Positions 1-8,374 of a stretch of DNA of 64,000 bases are shown here, piece after piece. How positions within the stretch are numbered: position 1 is the first letter of the stretch; each line of letters starts with the position of its first letter. Made by a program: the position numbers and the translations under genes. The notes beneath the pieces are model-generated. The model was not told where the DNA came from. It saw only the letters and a program-made list of their open reading frames with translations, and did no database searches. The stretch spans positions 3,838,001 through 3,902,000 of the forward strand of contig NZ_CP136520.1 in the NCBI RefSeq assembly GCF_032813545.1, read 5' to 3'. Origin of the DNA: Nodosilinea sp. E11. GTDB taxonomy: Bacteria; Cyanobacteriota; Cyanobacteriia; Phormidesmidales; Phormidesmidaceae.

Positions 1-87
1 GACGAAGAAGCCCTTTATCCCTGTGGGGAGTAAAGGTTGCACTCTGATTTCTTATCCCAGCTGTTGGGGTTTCGCGGTTAGCCTGGT

Positions 88-978
88 ATGTCGCCCATTT
101 GTCCTTCTGACCTCTCTGCCCTGCACCAACTGCTGATGGCCTGTGGTGATTATGCCAGTCAGCAATCCCAGCGATCGTTTCAGGTATTTGAGAAAGGGGT
201 TGATGACTATGTCACAACGGTCGATCAGCTCCTCGATCAAAAGTTGTTGTCGGGCATGCAGGTGCTTTTCCCTGAAGACGGCATTATTACTGAAGAAAAC
301 CGAGCTACGGCCCAACAGTTTCGCCAGTGGGAGGGACAACGATTAGCTTCTGGGGGACAACGTCCCCTCTGGTTTGTCGATCCTATTGATGGCACCGATG
401 ATTTTATCCAGGGCCGAGATCACTACTCTGTGATGGTGGGGCGGGTGGTAGCCGGGGTACCCGAAGCCGGGTGGATCTATGCGCCGGTCGGTCGGCAGTT
501 GGTCTGGGGTGGTCCGGGCTGGGGTTTATTTGAGCAAACGGGGGAAGGCGAACCAACGGTTTTGGTACCACAGGAGGTGCCCTTTGATCTCGATCAAGCG
601 TGGTCGATGGTAATTGGTGATAAAGATGAGCGGCGCTTTGGAGATGCGATCGCCCAGCGTTTTCCCCAAATCAAATTCTTGTCCTTGGGTAGCTTTGGCC
701 TCAAGGTGCTGGCGGTGATTACTGGCCAGGCAGGTCTTTACATTTACCTCAATGGACGCGTCAAGCTGTGGGATACGACAGGTCCTTTAGCCCTAGCGCG
801 GGCGGCGGGATTGATATGCTGCGATTTGTCGGGGCAGCCCATTCGCTTTACCGAACCCGACGTTGACCCCCACACGCTGATGCACCGACAGCCGATTGTG
901 GTGGGTTGGCCGCGCTATGTAGAAGCGCTGCGATCGCCCCTAGGTGAGATTGCAGCGGCGATTGGGCTGCCCAGATAG
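88..978 (+). CDS. inositol monophosphatase family protein (IMPase / PAP phosphatase-like)
   Basis: A 296-residue Mg-dependent phosphatase of the IMPase/FBPase/CysQ superfamily. The metal site is visible: paired acids EE at about residues 69-70, the signature DPIDGTDDF at 98-106, and the C-terminal WD motif (KLWDTTGP, about 227-234). The usual WDxAxxxxxxxxAGG is recognisable as WDTTGPLALARAAG. Length fits the family (260-300). The substrate cannot be read from sequence: myo-inositol-1-phosphate, 3'-phosphoadenosine 5'-phosphate or histidinol phosphate are all handled by relatives. The ATG at 88 has no strong ribosome site, but conserved sequence begins close behind it. It ends 38 bp before a co-oriented Crp/Fnr gene, so co-transcription is possible. 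Family sure; exact reaction unknown. Confidence 0.88.
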   Translation: MSPICPSDLSALHQLLMACGDYASQQSQRSFQVFEKGVDDYVTTVDQLLDQKLLSGMQVLFPEDGIITEENRATAQQFRQWEGQRLASGGQRPLWFVDPIDGTDDFIQGRDHYSVMVGRVVAGVPEAGWIYAPVGRQLVWGGPGWGLFEQTGEGEPTVLVPQEVPFDLDQAWSMVIGDKDERRFGDAIAQRFPQIKFLSLGSFGLKVLAVITGQAGLYIYLNGRVKLWDTTGPLALARAAGLICCDLSGQPIRFTEPDVDPHTLMHRQPIVVGWPRYVEALRSPLGEIAAAIGLPR

Positions 979-1015
979 CGACTAGGTTTCGGCCTGGCTC
1001 AGGTTTCTGGGTACC

Positions 1016-1771
1016 ATGGAAATCGTACCCCATGAGCTTTGGCCTCGCCCAGCCAGCCCTGAGTCTCATCTCCTATCTATGCTTTTTATGCAAGCTGATA
1101 CGTTGAGTGAACTATATCCTCTCTTTCAGGCGGCTAGCCCCGAAACCGTAGACTGGCTAACTTCGGTGGCCACCCACCACGATTATCCCGCTAACCGGGC
1201 TGTGGTGATGGAAGACGCATGGGGTAATGCTGTGTACTTCATTGAGGCCGGCTGGGTAAAGGTCCGCCGCCATTCCGAAGACAGCTCTATTACCCTGGCC
1301 GTACTGGGCAAAGGCGACTTTTTTGGCGAAATGGCCATTTTAGATGAGTCGCCTCGCTCTACCGATGTCGTCGCCATGACCGCTGTTAAGCTGATGAGTA
1401 TTTCGGCCCAGCGATTCATTCAAACCCTGTTTAAAGATCCTCAACTGCACCACCGACTGCTGCAAATTATGGTGCAGCGATTGCGTCAGACTAATCTACG
1501 TTTTCAGCTGCGTCATCAGCCCCCTGCCGTTAAACTTGCCAATACTCTCACCACCATCCAAGAGGCCTATGGCGAATCGGTGGAAGACGGCGTCGAGTTG
1601 GTTGACATTCCGCGCAAAGATTTGGCTGATTTGTCCGATATCACTGCCGATGAAGCCCAAAAAATCATGACTAAACTGGCCGAGAAAGGCTGGTTGGTTG
1701 AAGACCGGGCTCGGGGCGTACTGCGGCTCAAAAACACTCGTCAGCTGGCCCATCTGGCAGGACGCGTCTAG
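1016..1771 (+). CDS. Crp/Fnr family transcriptional regulator
   Basis: A 251-residue regulator with an N-terminal cyclic-nucleotide-binding-like beta barrel (about residues 40-150, containing GKGDFFGEMAILD and SPRSTDVVA) and a C-terminal winged helix (about 170-240, IPRKDLADLSDITADEAQKI as the HTH). The phosphate-binding cassette FGEMAILDESPRS resembles cAMP-binding members (FGExA...RxA), but the residue after RS is T, so effector binding is uncertain. No Fnr-type cysteine cluster is present. Start could be the ATG at 1016 or internal ATGs at 1079 or 1088; homology is only evident from about residue 25. It regulates unknown targets; the upstream phosphatase may share its transcript. Confidence 0.88.
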   Translation: MEIVPHELWPRPASPESHLLSMLFMQADTLSELYPLFQAASPETVDWLTSVATHHDYPANRAVVMEDAWGNAVYFIEAGWVKVRRHSEDSSITLAVLGKGDFFGEMAILDESPRSTDVVAMTAVKLMSISAQRFIQTLFKDPQLHHRLLQIMVQRLRQTNLRFQLRHQPPAVKLANTLTTIQEAYGESVEDGVELVDIPRKDLADLSDITADEAQKIMTKLAEKGWLVEDRARGVLRLKNTRQLAHLAGRV

Positions 1772-1888
1772 GCGATCGCCCCTACCCCGGCAAAAAATGT
1801 AGAGATTGCTAACGTTACCCAACCCCTTGAAATCTCCGTGTTAGGTTGTCAACATTAGCCACCCGACGTAGTTACCTCGGAGCCTACC

Positions 1889-2377
1889 ATGCCATTACAA
1901 CCACCCTCTCCTCCCTCCATTAGCCCCAGCCAGATGACGTTGCTACGCATTGTGTCAACTATGGCTTGGAGCGATGGTCACCTGGCTGACGAAGAAGTTG
2001 GCGTCATGTTAGATCAGTTTAGCCGTCTGTTTGCCAGTGAGCCTAGCCAACAGGCCACTCTACGCGATGAGCTGCGTGACTACCTCATGCAAAACCTGCC
2101 CCTCGAAGAGCTGGTCCCCCGGCTGACCAGCCCCGCCGAGCGCGAGTTGGTACTCAAGCTGGGCCACCAGGTCATCAGTGCCAGCGCTCGTACCCCCGGC
2201 GAAGAGCTGATTAACCAGCAAGAGGCCGAGGCCTACGGCAAGCTGGTTGCTCTACTCGACCTACCCGATGATGTAGTGACGCGAGTCGAGCAAGCAAGCG
2301 ATCGGGCCGCAGTAGATCATGATCACCTGATTGAACATATGGCTGCTGAACTCAAGAGCTTTGTCCAGGGCCAGTAG
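1889..2377 (+). CDS. TerB-like tellurite-resistance domain protein
   Basis: A 162-residue, wholly alpha-helical acidic protein. After a short proline-rich leader, residues about 15-80 read as a TerB-type domain: helix, then AWSDGHLADEEV (the acidic, probably metal-binding loop) and a long helix. TerB domains occur in many bacteria as soluble calcium/metal-linked proteins associated with membranes and stress responses; the name does not imply tellurite resistance. It converges with nadA, whose stop lies 14 bp downstream on the other strand. No partner Ter genes are near. Function is inferred from fold family only. Confidence 0.7.
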   Translation: MPLQPPSPPSISPSQMTLLRIVSTMAWSDGHLADEEVGVMLDQFSRLFASEPSQQATLRDELRDYLMQNLPLEELVPRLTSPAERELVLKLGHQVISASARTPGEELINQQEAEAYGKLVALLDLPDDVVTRVEQASDRAAVDHDHLIEHMAAELKSFVQGQ

Positions 2378-2391
2378 ACTGCCAGTCCGTG

Positions 2392-3351
2392 CTAAGCGCT
2401 CATCTCTAACATGCGTTGAATAGGCTGAAGGGCTTGGCGCTGAAGCTCCGGGTCGAGGGTGATCTCCGGCTGTCGGGTTTTCATGGCTAAGTAGAGTTTT
2501 TCTAGGGTGTTGAGCCGCATGTGAGGGCACTCATTGCAGGCACAGGCGGCTGTGGGCGGAGCCGGAATAAACACTTTACCTGGTGCCTGCTTTTGCATTT
2601 GGTGAATAATGCCTGGTTCGGTCACCACAATAAACTCTGACTGATTGCTCTGCTGGGCATACTTGAGCAAGGCCGTCGTTGAGCCAATGAAGTTGGCGTG
2701 GCGCAGCACTACCGCCTCGCACTCGGGGTGGGCAATGATCTCGGCTTTAGGGTGGTTAATCTGTAGCTGTACCAGCTTCTTCTCAGAAAAGGTTTCGTGA
2801 ACCATACAGCTACCTTGCCAAAGCACCATATCGCGCCCGGTCTGTTGCATGACGTAGCGACCCAAATTTTGGTCTGGGGCAAAGATGATTTTTTGGTCTG
2901 CGGGCAGTTGTTGGACAATGCTGACGGCGTTAGAGCTAGTGCAGATGATGTCGCTCATGGCCTTAATGGCCGCTGTGCAGTTGATATAAGAGATCACCAA
3001 GTGATCGGGGTGGGCCGCCTTAAAGGCAGCAAAGGCATTGGGCGGGCAGCTATCGGCTAGGGAACAGCCTGCATCTAAGTCAGGTAGCAGTACCTGCTTG
3101 TTGGGGTTGAGAATTTTGGCGGTTTCGGCCATAAAGTGCACCCCCGCAAACACAATCACATCGGCGTTGGTGTCCGCAGCCTGGCGGGATAGCCCTAGGG
3201 AATCACCAATATAGTCAGCGACGTCTTGAATGTCAGGGTCTTGATAGTAGTGGGCCAGAATAACAGCGTTGAGGTCTTTTTTAAGGGTTCCAATCGCCTC
3301 AAACAGATCGTAGGGTAAGGGCGCAGCAGCAGGGGAAAGGGTTGTGAACAC
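2392..3351 (-). CDS. nadA: quinolinate synthase NadA
   Basis: A 319-residue iron-sulfur enzyme that condenses iminoaspartate with dihydroxyacetone phosphate to quinolinate, the first dedicated intermediate of de novo NAD synthesis. Seen: [20 protein letters not shown] near residue 35, the [11 protein letters not shown] cysteine segment, [13 protein letters not shown] and the C-terminal CACNECPHM that supplies cluster ligands. Length fits the family. The open frame starts with GTG at 3351; no clear ribosome site precedes it. It stands alone (nadB and nadC are not in the window). A promoter with a perfect tandem 18-bp repeat lies just upstream (see that entry), pointing to dedicated regulation. 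Confidence 0.97.
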   Translation of the reverse strand: MFTTLSPAAAPLPYDLFEAIGTLKKDLNAVILAHYYQDPDIQDVADYIGDSLGLSRQAADTNADVIVFAGVHFMAETAKILNPNKQVLLPDLDAGCSLADSCPPNAFAAFKAAHPDHLVISYINCTAAIKAMSDIICTSSNAVSIVQQLPADQKIIFAPDQNLGRYVMQQTGRDMVLWQGSCMVHETFSEKKLVQLQINHPKAEIIAHPECEAVVLRHANFIGSTTALLKYAQQSNQSEFIVVTEPGIIHQMQKQAPGKVFIPAPPTAACACNECPHMRLNTLEKLYLAMKTRQPEITLDPELQRQALQPIQRMLEMSA

Positions 3352-3386
3352 GATGGGGAGAGGTTGCCGAGAATAGGGTAGTTTGA

Positions 3387-3434
3387 ATTATAGTCTAATT
3401 CACCAAAATTGACTATTTCACCAAAATTGACTAT
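3387..3434 (-). promoter_or_regulatory. putative nadA promoter with two tandem 18-bp repeats
   Basis: On the minus strand a perfect TATAAT box (complement of 3387-3392) lies 36 bp before the nadA GTG. Directly upstream are two exact, abutting copies of TTCACCAAAATTGACTAT (plus-strand reading, 3399-3416 and 3417-3434) that cover the -35 position. The arrangement is what an operator with two sites one and a half turns apart would look like. No known regulator motif is recognised; a link to NAD control is inference. Confidence 0.5.
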
Positions 3435-3599
3435 TGCTGATTCTGCAACCATTGACGGGGGGGCTCAAGAGGAGCGATCGCGCCTATCCCCGGCCAGGGA
3501 GATAAATCTCAGGCCAGTAAATCAAACGTCTGAGCAGCAGCTATCTATAAGCAACTATCTATAAGCTGTGGCCGCTCAGATTGAGTCGTTTTCTCTATG

Positions 3600-3758
3600 G
3601 ATAGCTATAGCCAATCAGGTTAGGACAAAGCCGTCATTCCCGCGTAGGTGGGAATCCACTAGCCCGTAATTGCTCTCGAATGGATTCCCGTTGCCACGGG
3701 AATGACAGACAGGGATCGTTGCAAGCAGAATCTCTTAATGATGTCGGCTATGGCTATA
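3600..3758. repeat. MITE-like palindromic element, copy A
   Basis: About 159 bp bounded by near-matching inverted ends: GATAGCTATAGCC (3600-3612) and GGCTATGGCTATA (3746-3758), 11 of 13 positions pairing. Inside, a nested palindrome runs from GTCATTCCCG (3633) to CGGGAATGAC (3706) with inner arms GTGGGAATCCA and TGGATTCCCG. A second copy lies at 24011-24143. No coding capacity. It resembles REP/MITE elements mobilised in trans; the class is inferred. Confidence 0.7.
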
Positions 3759-3891
3759 CCGTTGGAACGCCCAAACGGTTGATGGCTTGATTAATGTTTT
3801 GACTAATTTAATTACGGCTACATGTCTGGGTGAGGCTGAGAAACTGAGTTCTTTCCTCCCAACCCGATGCCCAGCCATCTAACTCCAGGCG

Positions 3892-4641
3892 TTAGCCCAA
3901 GGCGGATGATGCCAGACTGACGCTCGCTTTGGGGCTATGGCCATTGCCCTCAGCCGAGACTCGCTCAACATTAAAGCGATAGCCCACGTTGCGCACGGTC
4001 TGAATAATATTGGGTTGTCTGGGGTCGACCTCAATTTTTTTGCGCAGCGACAAAATGTGAGTATCTACGGTTCTGGGGTTGTCAATGGCGTCAGGCCAAG
4101 CCCGACGCAGTAGGTCAGTGCGGCTCAAGGGTGCGCCAGCGGCCTGGGTGAGCACGTACAGCAGGCTAAATTCTTGGGGGGTGAGGTCGATGTAGTCGCC
4201 GCGAAAATTGACCCGTCGCTGCACCAGATCGATGTTTAGGTCGCCGTAGGTGAGAGAGGCTGGCGCGCTCATTAACCGCACCCGCCGGGTCAACGCCTCT
4301 ACGCGGGCTAAAAACTCCTGCATGCCAAAGGGCTTGGTCATGTAGTCATCGGCTCCAGCCCGCAAGCCGGTCACGATGTCAGTTTCGCTATTGCAGGCTG
4401 AGAGAATCATAATCAAGGGTTGTCCCTGGCTATGGAGCCACTTGCAAAGCTCTACTCCGTCGCCATCCGGCAGTTGAGAATCAAGAATGACCAGATCAGG
4501 CTGGCGACTTTGAAACACATCGCGAGTACGAACAACATCTGCCGACTGGAAGACTCTGTAGCCAGCTTGCTGAAGATGCCAGCCCAGAAGCGATCGCAGA
4601 TGGGGGTTGCCTTCAATAATCTGCACTGATACAGAGGCCAC
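3892..4641 (-). CDS. OmpR/PhoB-family response regulator with atypical acidic pocket
   Basis: A 249-residue DNA-binding response regulator: receiver domain at residues 5-120 and OmpR-type winged helix at about 130-228 (DLTPQEFSLLYVL, then TVDTHILSLRKKI and TVRNVGYRF). The phospho-acceptor Asp is present in VILDSQLPDGDG, as are the switch Ser (ILSA) and Lys (MTKPFG). The N-terminal acidic pair that binds Mg, normally two acids after the first beta strand, is reduced to IIEGNP, with one Glu followed by Gly. That suggests altered phosphorylation chemistry. No partner kinase is adjacent. Start ATG at 4641 leaves the expected short leader. The cyanobacterial subfamily is not assigned with confidence. 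Confidence 0.9.
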   Translation of the reverse strand: MASVSVQIIEGNPHLRSLLGWHLQQAGYRVFQSADVVRTRDVFQSRQPDLVILDSQLPDGDGVELCKWLHSQGQPLIMILSACNSETDIVTGLRAGADDYMTKPFGMQEFLARVEALTRRVRLMSAPASLTYGDLNIDLVQRRVNFRGDYIDLTPQEFSLLYVLTQAAGAPLSRTDLLRRAWPDAIDNPRTVDTHILSLRKKIEVDPRQPNIIQTVRNVGYRFNVERVSAEGNGHSPKASVSLASSALG

Positions 4642-5019
4642 TGGGTTTCGTTATAAACAGCAAATTTTATTTGCTAAACCATAGCAAAGCCCTCCAGGGG
4701 TTTTTGTAGCTAGGGTTACCCAACCCTGGTCTAGGATTGACTGGGGCAGGGCCGTGCTCGGCACAAAACGTTACTGACAGGCTGAGCCATGGGCTGGCTT
4801 TAGATCAATAGTTTGCATAACTTCAATGTAATTTGACTTTCGCAAAGGAAGAACTTCGACAAGCCTTTAGACAGGCTAAAAAAAATGGAAGAATTGGATT
4901 TGACGTAACCTTTGAAATAACCTCAAAACCCTAGTTAATAGGGTGAAAAAACGGTTGAATCGTCAAAAACTCAACTCTTGCCCTAGGTAATATAGAAAGC
5001 AACTGCGTCGCTTCCAACC
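4642..5019. other. divergent intergenic region between two receiver genes
   Basis: 378 bp between the minus-strand response regulator and the plus-strand pseudo-receiver. A small inverted repeat AGGGTTACCCAACCCT lies near 4712. An A-rich stretch follows around 4879. The region must contain both promoters, but no consensus pair could be placed with confidence. No reading frame worth calling. Confidence 0.5.
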
Positions 5020-5409
5020 ATGAACTTGACCCGTAGCTATATCCTAGTGCTCGACCCCGAGGGTCTCCACCGCAATGATGCTCATCCCTTGGAAACTGGG
5101 CTTCAATACCCCATATTTGTAGCCAGGTCTACTGAGCAAGCTGTTAGCCGTGTCAACCAGGGGATTCCGAGTTTAGTAATTTTGGTAGGCAACAACTTTC
5201 AAGACTGGTCGCAGCCCTTAGTCAGCCAGCTCCGTCAGCATGATCAGGCCCCTGACATGACTATTGTGGCTCTGACAGACTCGGCTAGCCCCCAGTGGGA
5301 CTATAGCGAAGACACGCCAGGGCTGGATGGACTGCTGGTGAAGCCCTTAAGTATAGATATTTTGCGATCGCTGGTCGAGTCGGCTTTTGCCCGCCATATT
5401 TGCCAATAG
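5020..5409 (+). CDS. receiver-like protein lacking the phospho-acceptor (pseudo-receiver)
   Basis: A 129-residue single-domain protein with a CheY-like order of strands and helices: SYILVLDPEG (first strand), IPSLVILVGNNFQDW at the position of the phospho-acceptor strand, MTIVALTD (switch strand), and LLVKPLSIDIL with the conserved Lys-Pro. The phospho-acceptor Asp is replaced (VILVGN) and the acidic pair is reduced to DPE. It should therefore act as a phosphorylation-independent interaction or clock-like output module. It is divergent from an OmpR-type regulator that itself has an atypical receiver, which hints at a functional pair (inference). Confidence 0.7.
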   Translation: MNLTRSYILVLDPEGLHRNDAHPLETGLQYPIFVARSTEQAVSRVNQGIPSLVILVGNNFQDWSQPLVSQLRQHDQAPDMTIVALTDSASPQWDYSEDTPGLDGLLVKPLSIDILRSLVESAFARHICQ

Positions 5410-5532
5410 AGATCTCCTAGAACGGTGCAATGAGAGGTCCAACCTAAAGTGCGATATCGCTGAATCTACCTCGCTATCAGCTTTTGATTGGCCAACTGGG
5501 TATGCTGAAACATAGGTCAAGAGAGAGCTTCC

Positions 5533-5829
5533 ATGCTGCCCAAGGTACTGCTCGAAAGTCAGATTCAGGTGTTTAAATTTTGGTTTAATGGCGCTCTGCA
5601 AGATGGCACTCACCACTACAATGAGCTGTACTATCGTGCCTTAACGGTGGAGTCTGGCAAGCGCACTCGGCTGTACCACTTGGCCTGCAAATTTTCAGAA
5701 CAGCAGGCAGGGGCGCTAGTTTCCGTTGCCGATAACCAATGCAGTCTGTGGATTAGCTTGCGCAGCCAAATGATGGCGGCTCAACTGCTCCAACAGCGAG
5801 TTGCTGGGCTACCTCGGCCCCGGCTCTAG
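5533..5829 (+). CDS. conserved hypothetical protein
   Basis: A 98-residue soluble protein, not recognised. An AGAGAGAGC stretch precedes the ATG at 5533. The N-terminal half is aromatic-rich (FKFWFNG, HYNELYY), the middle has RTRLYHLACKF and the end is basic. No transmembrane segment or cofactor motif. Codon use and GC are like its neighbours, so it is likely real. It ends 31 bp before the convergent nagA stop. Confidence 0.55.
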   Translation: MLPKVLLESQIQVFKFWFNGALQDGTHHYNELYYRALTVESGKRTRLYHLACKFSEQQAGALVSVADNQCSLWISLRSQMMAAQLLQQRVAGLPRPRL

Positions 5830-5859
5830 CAATCTGCTCCAACGATCAAGCCGTGACGA

Positions 5860-7029
5860 TCAAGCTGTACTGACCCAAGCCAGGCTTCCCTGGTCGATCA
5901 CTCCCTTAATTGTCAGGCTATGGGGGGCAAAGAGCGTCACGTTTGCCTGGTAGCCAGCGGCGAGTTGGCCGAGATAACGGTCGATTCTAGCTGCCCGAGC
6001 GGGATATAAGGTGGCCATCCGCAGGGCTTCTGCCAGAGAAATACCCCCATGGCGCACACAGTTGCCCACCGCTTCAATCAACGTTAGGGCAGCTCCGCCC
6101 AGGGTGCCGTCGGCAGCCACGCACCTGCCATTGCGGTAAAACACCTCCTGACCGCCAATGATAAACGACTCTAGCGTTGTGCCCACCGGAGGCGTCGCAT
6201 CGGTCACCAAAAACAGTCGATCTTGCTTGATGCGGTGGGCCAGGCCAACTGATCCGTAGTGGACGTGGTGGCCATCGGCAATAATGCCCGCATAGACATC
6301 GGCCCGGCTAAAAACGGCTCCCACTAGCCCTGGACTGCGCCCTTGCCAGGGCGACATAGCGTTAAAGAGATGGGTAACCATGCTAACGCCTGCGTCAAAC
6401 CCGGCCAAAGCTGCTTCAAAACTGGCCTCACTGTGCCCGGCAGATACTACAATGCCTGCCCCTGCTAGCTGCTGAATTTGTTCGGCAGCCGTCACCTCTG
6501 GGGCTAGGGTAATGAGCTTAACGATGTCTGGACCCGCCGCCACGATCCGCTGCACCATGGCGGCGTCTGCAGGGCGAATGTAGGCTGGATTGTGAATACC
6601 GCCTCGCTTAGGGCTGAGGTAGGGGCCTTCTAGATGCAACCCCAGCACCCGATGGGGATGGTGTCGGCGGTAGTCGGTGACGAGGGCGATCGCCTCGATC
6701 ATGGCCTCATCGGGGGCTGTAATCAGCGTCGGCAAAAAGCTAGTAGTGCCACTCTGGAGGTTAGTACGATGCATCGTGTCCAGGGTATCGGCGGTAATGG
6801 CATCATTAAACATGACCCCACCGCAGCCATTGAGCTGTAGGTCAATGAACCCAGGGGCCGCTGCCCAGCCCTGCCCATCTAGCCGAGGCAGGTCAGTGGT
6901 CAGCTGGATCTCGGGCACCACATCGACAATGCCTGAACCATCAATCACCAGGGCGTGGTCGTGTAACACCTCGCTGCCGGTGTAAAGAGTGCAGTGGGTG
7001 AGTGCGTAAAGACGGTGGTTAGAATCCAC
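5860..7029 (-). CDS. nagA: N-acetylglucosamine-6-phosphate deacetylase NagA
   Basis: An amidohydrolase converting GlcNAc-6-phosphate to glucosamine-6-phosphate and acetate. Visible motifs in order: AAPGFIDLQLNGCGG, HLEGPYLSPKRGG, GHSEAS, VTHLFNAMSPW, GIIADGHHVH and LVTDATPP, covering the metal site and the catalytic Asp. The open frame extends to an ATG at 7080, giving 406 residues, but that would run over the ribosome site of the divergent VOC gene. The GTG at 7029 gives 389 residues, near the usual 380. No nagB or nagK is adjacent; a PTS able to deliver GlcNAc-6-P or Glc-6-P lies 11 kb downstream (17.9-22.5 kb). It may equally serve cell-wall sugar recycling. Confidence 0.93.
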   Translation of the reverse strand: MDSNHRLYALTHCTLYTGSEVLHDHALVIDGSGIVDVVPEIQLTTDLPRLDGQGWAAAPGFIDLQLNGCGGVMFNDAITADTLDTMHRTNLQSGTTSFLPTLITAPDEAMIEAIALVTDYRRHHPHRVLGLHLEGPYLSPKRGGIHNPAYIRPADAAMVQRIVAAGPDIVKLITLAPEVTAAEQIQQLAGAGIVVSAGHSEASFEAALAGFDAGVSMVTHLFNAMSPWQGRSPGLVGAVFSRADVYAGIIADGHHVHYGSVGLAHRIKQDRLFLVTDATPPVGTTLESFIIGGQEVFYRNGRCVAADGTLGGAALTLIEAVGNCVRHGGISLAEALRMATLYPARAARIDRYLGQLAAGYQANVTLFAPHSLTIKGVIDQGSLAWVSTA

Positions 7030-7084
7030 CCAGGGGTCAGAACTCTTGCCCTTAGCCAATGTTGTAAACCCAGAGGACATGACT

Positions 7085-7513
7085 ATGCTCCGCCCTTTTC
7101 ATGTGGCGTTTCCAGTGTACGACCTAGCGAGCACGCGTCATTTCTATGAAACGGTGCTGGGCTGTACGGTGGGGCGCACCTCCCCCACCTGGATTGATTT
7201 CAATCTATTTGGCCATCAAATTACGGCCCACCTGGTGACTGAGCTGCGGTCCACAGTCCCCACTAATGCAGTCGATGGTCGTGGAGTACCGGTTAGCCAT
7301 TGGGGGGTGATTCTGACCCCTGCTGAGTGGCACACTTTGGCCGATCGTCTGCGCCAGGCCCAGGTCAAGTTTTTAATCGAACCCTATCAGCGCTTTGTGG
7401 GCCAGGTAGGAGAGCAATCGACGCTGTTTATTGTTGACCCTAGCGGCAATGCCCTAGAGTTTAAGGCCTTTGACCATGACGAGAGCATCTTTGCCCCAGC
7501 CCAGGAGAGATAG
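7085..7513 (+). CDS. VOC family protein (glyoxalase/dioxygenase fold)
   Basis: A 142-residue vicinal-oxygen-chelate protein: HVAFPVYDLASTRHFYETVLG at the start, a second half with SHWGVILTP and LFIVDPSGNALEFKAF. Metal-ligand candidates are the His in FHVAFP, the His in VSHWGV and the Glu in ALEFK. Typical of small VOC enzymes of unknown substrate. AGAGGA at 7072-7077 sits 7 nt before the ATG at 7085, which decides the start over ATGs at 7046 and 7079. Divergent from nagA. Confidence 0.85.
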   Translation: MLRPFHVAFPVYDLASTRHFYETVLGCTVGRTSPTWIDFNLFGHQITAHLVTELRSTVPTNAVDGRGVPVSHWGVILTPAEWHTLADRLRQAQVKFLIEPYQRFVGQVGEQSTLFIVDPSGNALEFKAFDHDESIFAPAQER

Positions 7514-7557
7514 AAGAGAGAGGAGTTGGTGAGGGTCATAACAGAGGCAACCACTGC

Positions 7558-7995
7558 TTAGCGCTGCCACCGCTGCCCTCGATAGATGCCCTCTACCTGG
7601 TTGGGCGTATCAGCTGATGCCTTAGTAGTCGGCTTCGCTAAGCGATAGCGAATCCCTCGATAGGTGAGTTCGTCGCCGTGTTCATCGGCGCTGCTGGGCG
7701 CGTCAGAAGAGGTCGTAGAAGATGGCTCCAAAGCTGAGGCGGCTGGTGGTGTTGACCCTGTTGTCTTTTGTGGTGTCTCTAGGGTCGTGATAGCGATATC
7801 TGTTCCAAGGGGTGGCAGGGGGCGATCGGTCAGATTGGCGGCTTCGAGCGCCCAAATTTGCCGCTGTAGGCCATACAGCGCCGCTAGCAGCCCTACCAAC
7901 AGCAGTTGCCAGGGGGCTTCTACTAGCCCAACCACGATTAATCCGAGGGCCGAGAAAATTCCAACTGCGGTTGCCAGTAGGGCGATAAAAACCAT
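7558..7995 (-). CDS. DUF4278 domain membrane protein
   Basis: A 145-residue protein with two closely spaced N-terminal membrane helices (about residues 2-22 and 27-45), a low-complexity Thr/Ser/Pro/Ala linker (55-105), and a C-terminal DUF4278 module (ELTYRGIRYRLAK ... GIYRGQRWQR). DUF4278 is a short cyanobacterial domain built around repeated YRG motifs; its function is unknown. The tail would sit in the cytoplasm or lumen depending on helix orientation, which cannot be told here. Convergent with the VOC gene. Confidence 0.75.
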   Translation of the reverse strand: MVFIALLATAVGIFSALGLIVVGLVEAPWQLLLVGLLAALYGLQRQIWALEAANLTDRPLPPLGTDIAITTLETPQKTTGSTPPAASALEPSSTTSSDAPSSADEHGDELTYRGIRYRLAKPTTKASADTPNQVEGIYRGQRWQR

Positions 7996-8310
7996 TGGGT
8001 TCCCCTAAAACAGGCTCATTACGGTCGTCAAGCGCTACCCCTCAAGCGCTACCCCTACAGTACTGGACAGTCCCCGGACTTGTCATCCTCCATTGACCTG
8101 CCTCAGCTTGCCGAACTAGCCATGCCTAAAAATTGGCCTAAAAACAAAGGGTAATTAAGGTTGATTAAGGCCAATCAGGGTTGATACCAAATTTGAATTG
8201 CATAACCCCGAGTCCCAAAAGGCCAAGCTATAGGGTCGCATGGCATGTACCCTGCCGAACCGGGGGTAACCAAACAGGATTCAGTCTGATACAGATGTCT
8301 AACCGGTTAC
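7996..8310. other. intergenic region before the tRNA-Glu repeat
   Basis: Contains a CAAGCGCTACCCCT direct repeat (near 8030-8055), a GGTTGATTAAGGCCAATCAG-type repeat (8150-8182) and one copy of a dispersed ~100-bp element (8187-8290). No coding sequence seen. Confidence 0.5.
8187..8290 (+). repeat. dispersed ~100-bp palindromic element, copy 1
   Basis: Copy 1 of an element found three times in the window (others at 28713-28816 and 44481-44581, both inverted relative to this one). Shared blocks are AATTGCATAA, a central GGTCGCATGGCATG palindrome, ACCGGGGGTAACCAAACAGG and ATTCAGTCTGAT. Copy 1 and the inverse of copy 3 match over nearly their whole length. Non-coding. Confidence 0.7.
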
Positions 8311-8359
8311 TAAAACAAAAGCCTTGCAAGGTTTTGACTCCTGCAGGGCTTTTGTTTTA
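8311..8359 (-). terminator. hairpin terminator after tRNA-Glu copy 1
   Basis: Stem TAAAACAAAAGCCTTGCA with TGCAGGGCTTTTGTTTTA, one mismatch in 18 pairs, 13-nt loop. It lies 15 bp downstream of the tRNA 3' end on the minus strand and contains its own T-rich arm, so it should end tRNA transcription or mark 3' processing. Confidence 0.65.
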
Positions 8360-8374
8360 GTGAAATGTAACCGA

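Larger units (their letters stand above)
3352..3891. other. intergenic region nadA / response regulator
   Basis: A 540-bp non-coding stretch. It holds the nadA promoter repeats and the palindromic element at 3600-3758. The rest (3435-3599 and 3759-3891) shows only short direct repeats such as CTATCTATAAGC (3541-3564) and no convincing reading frame. Confidence 0.6.
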
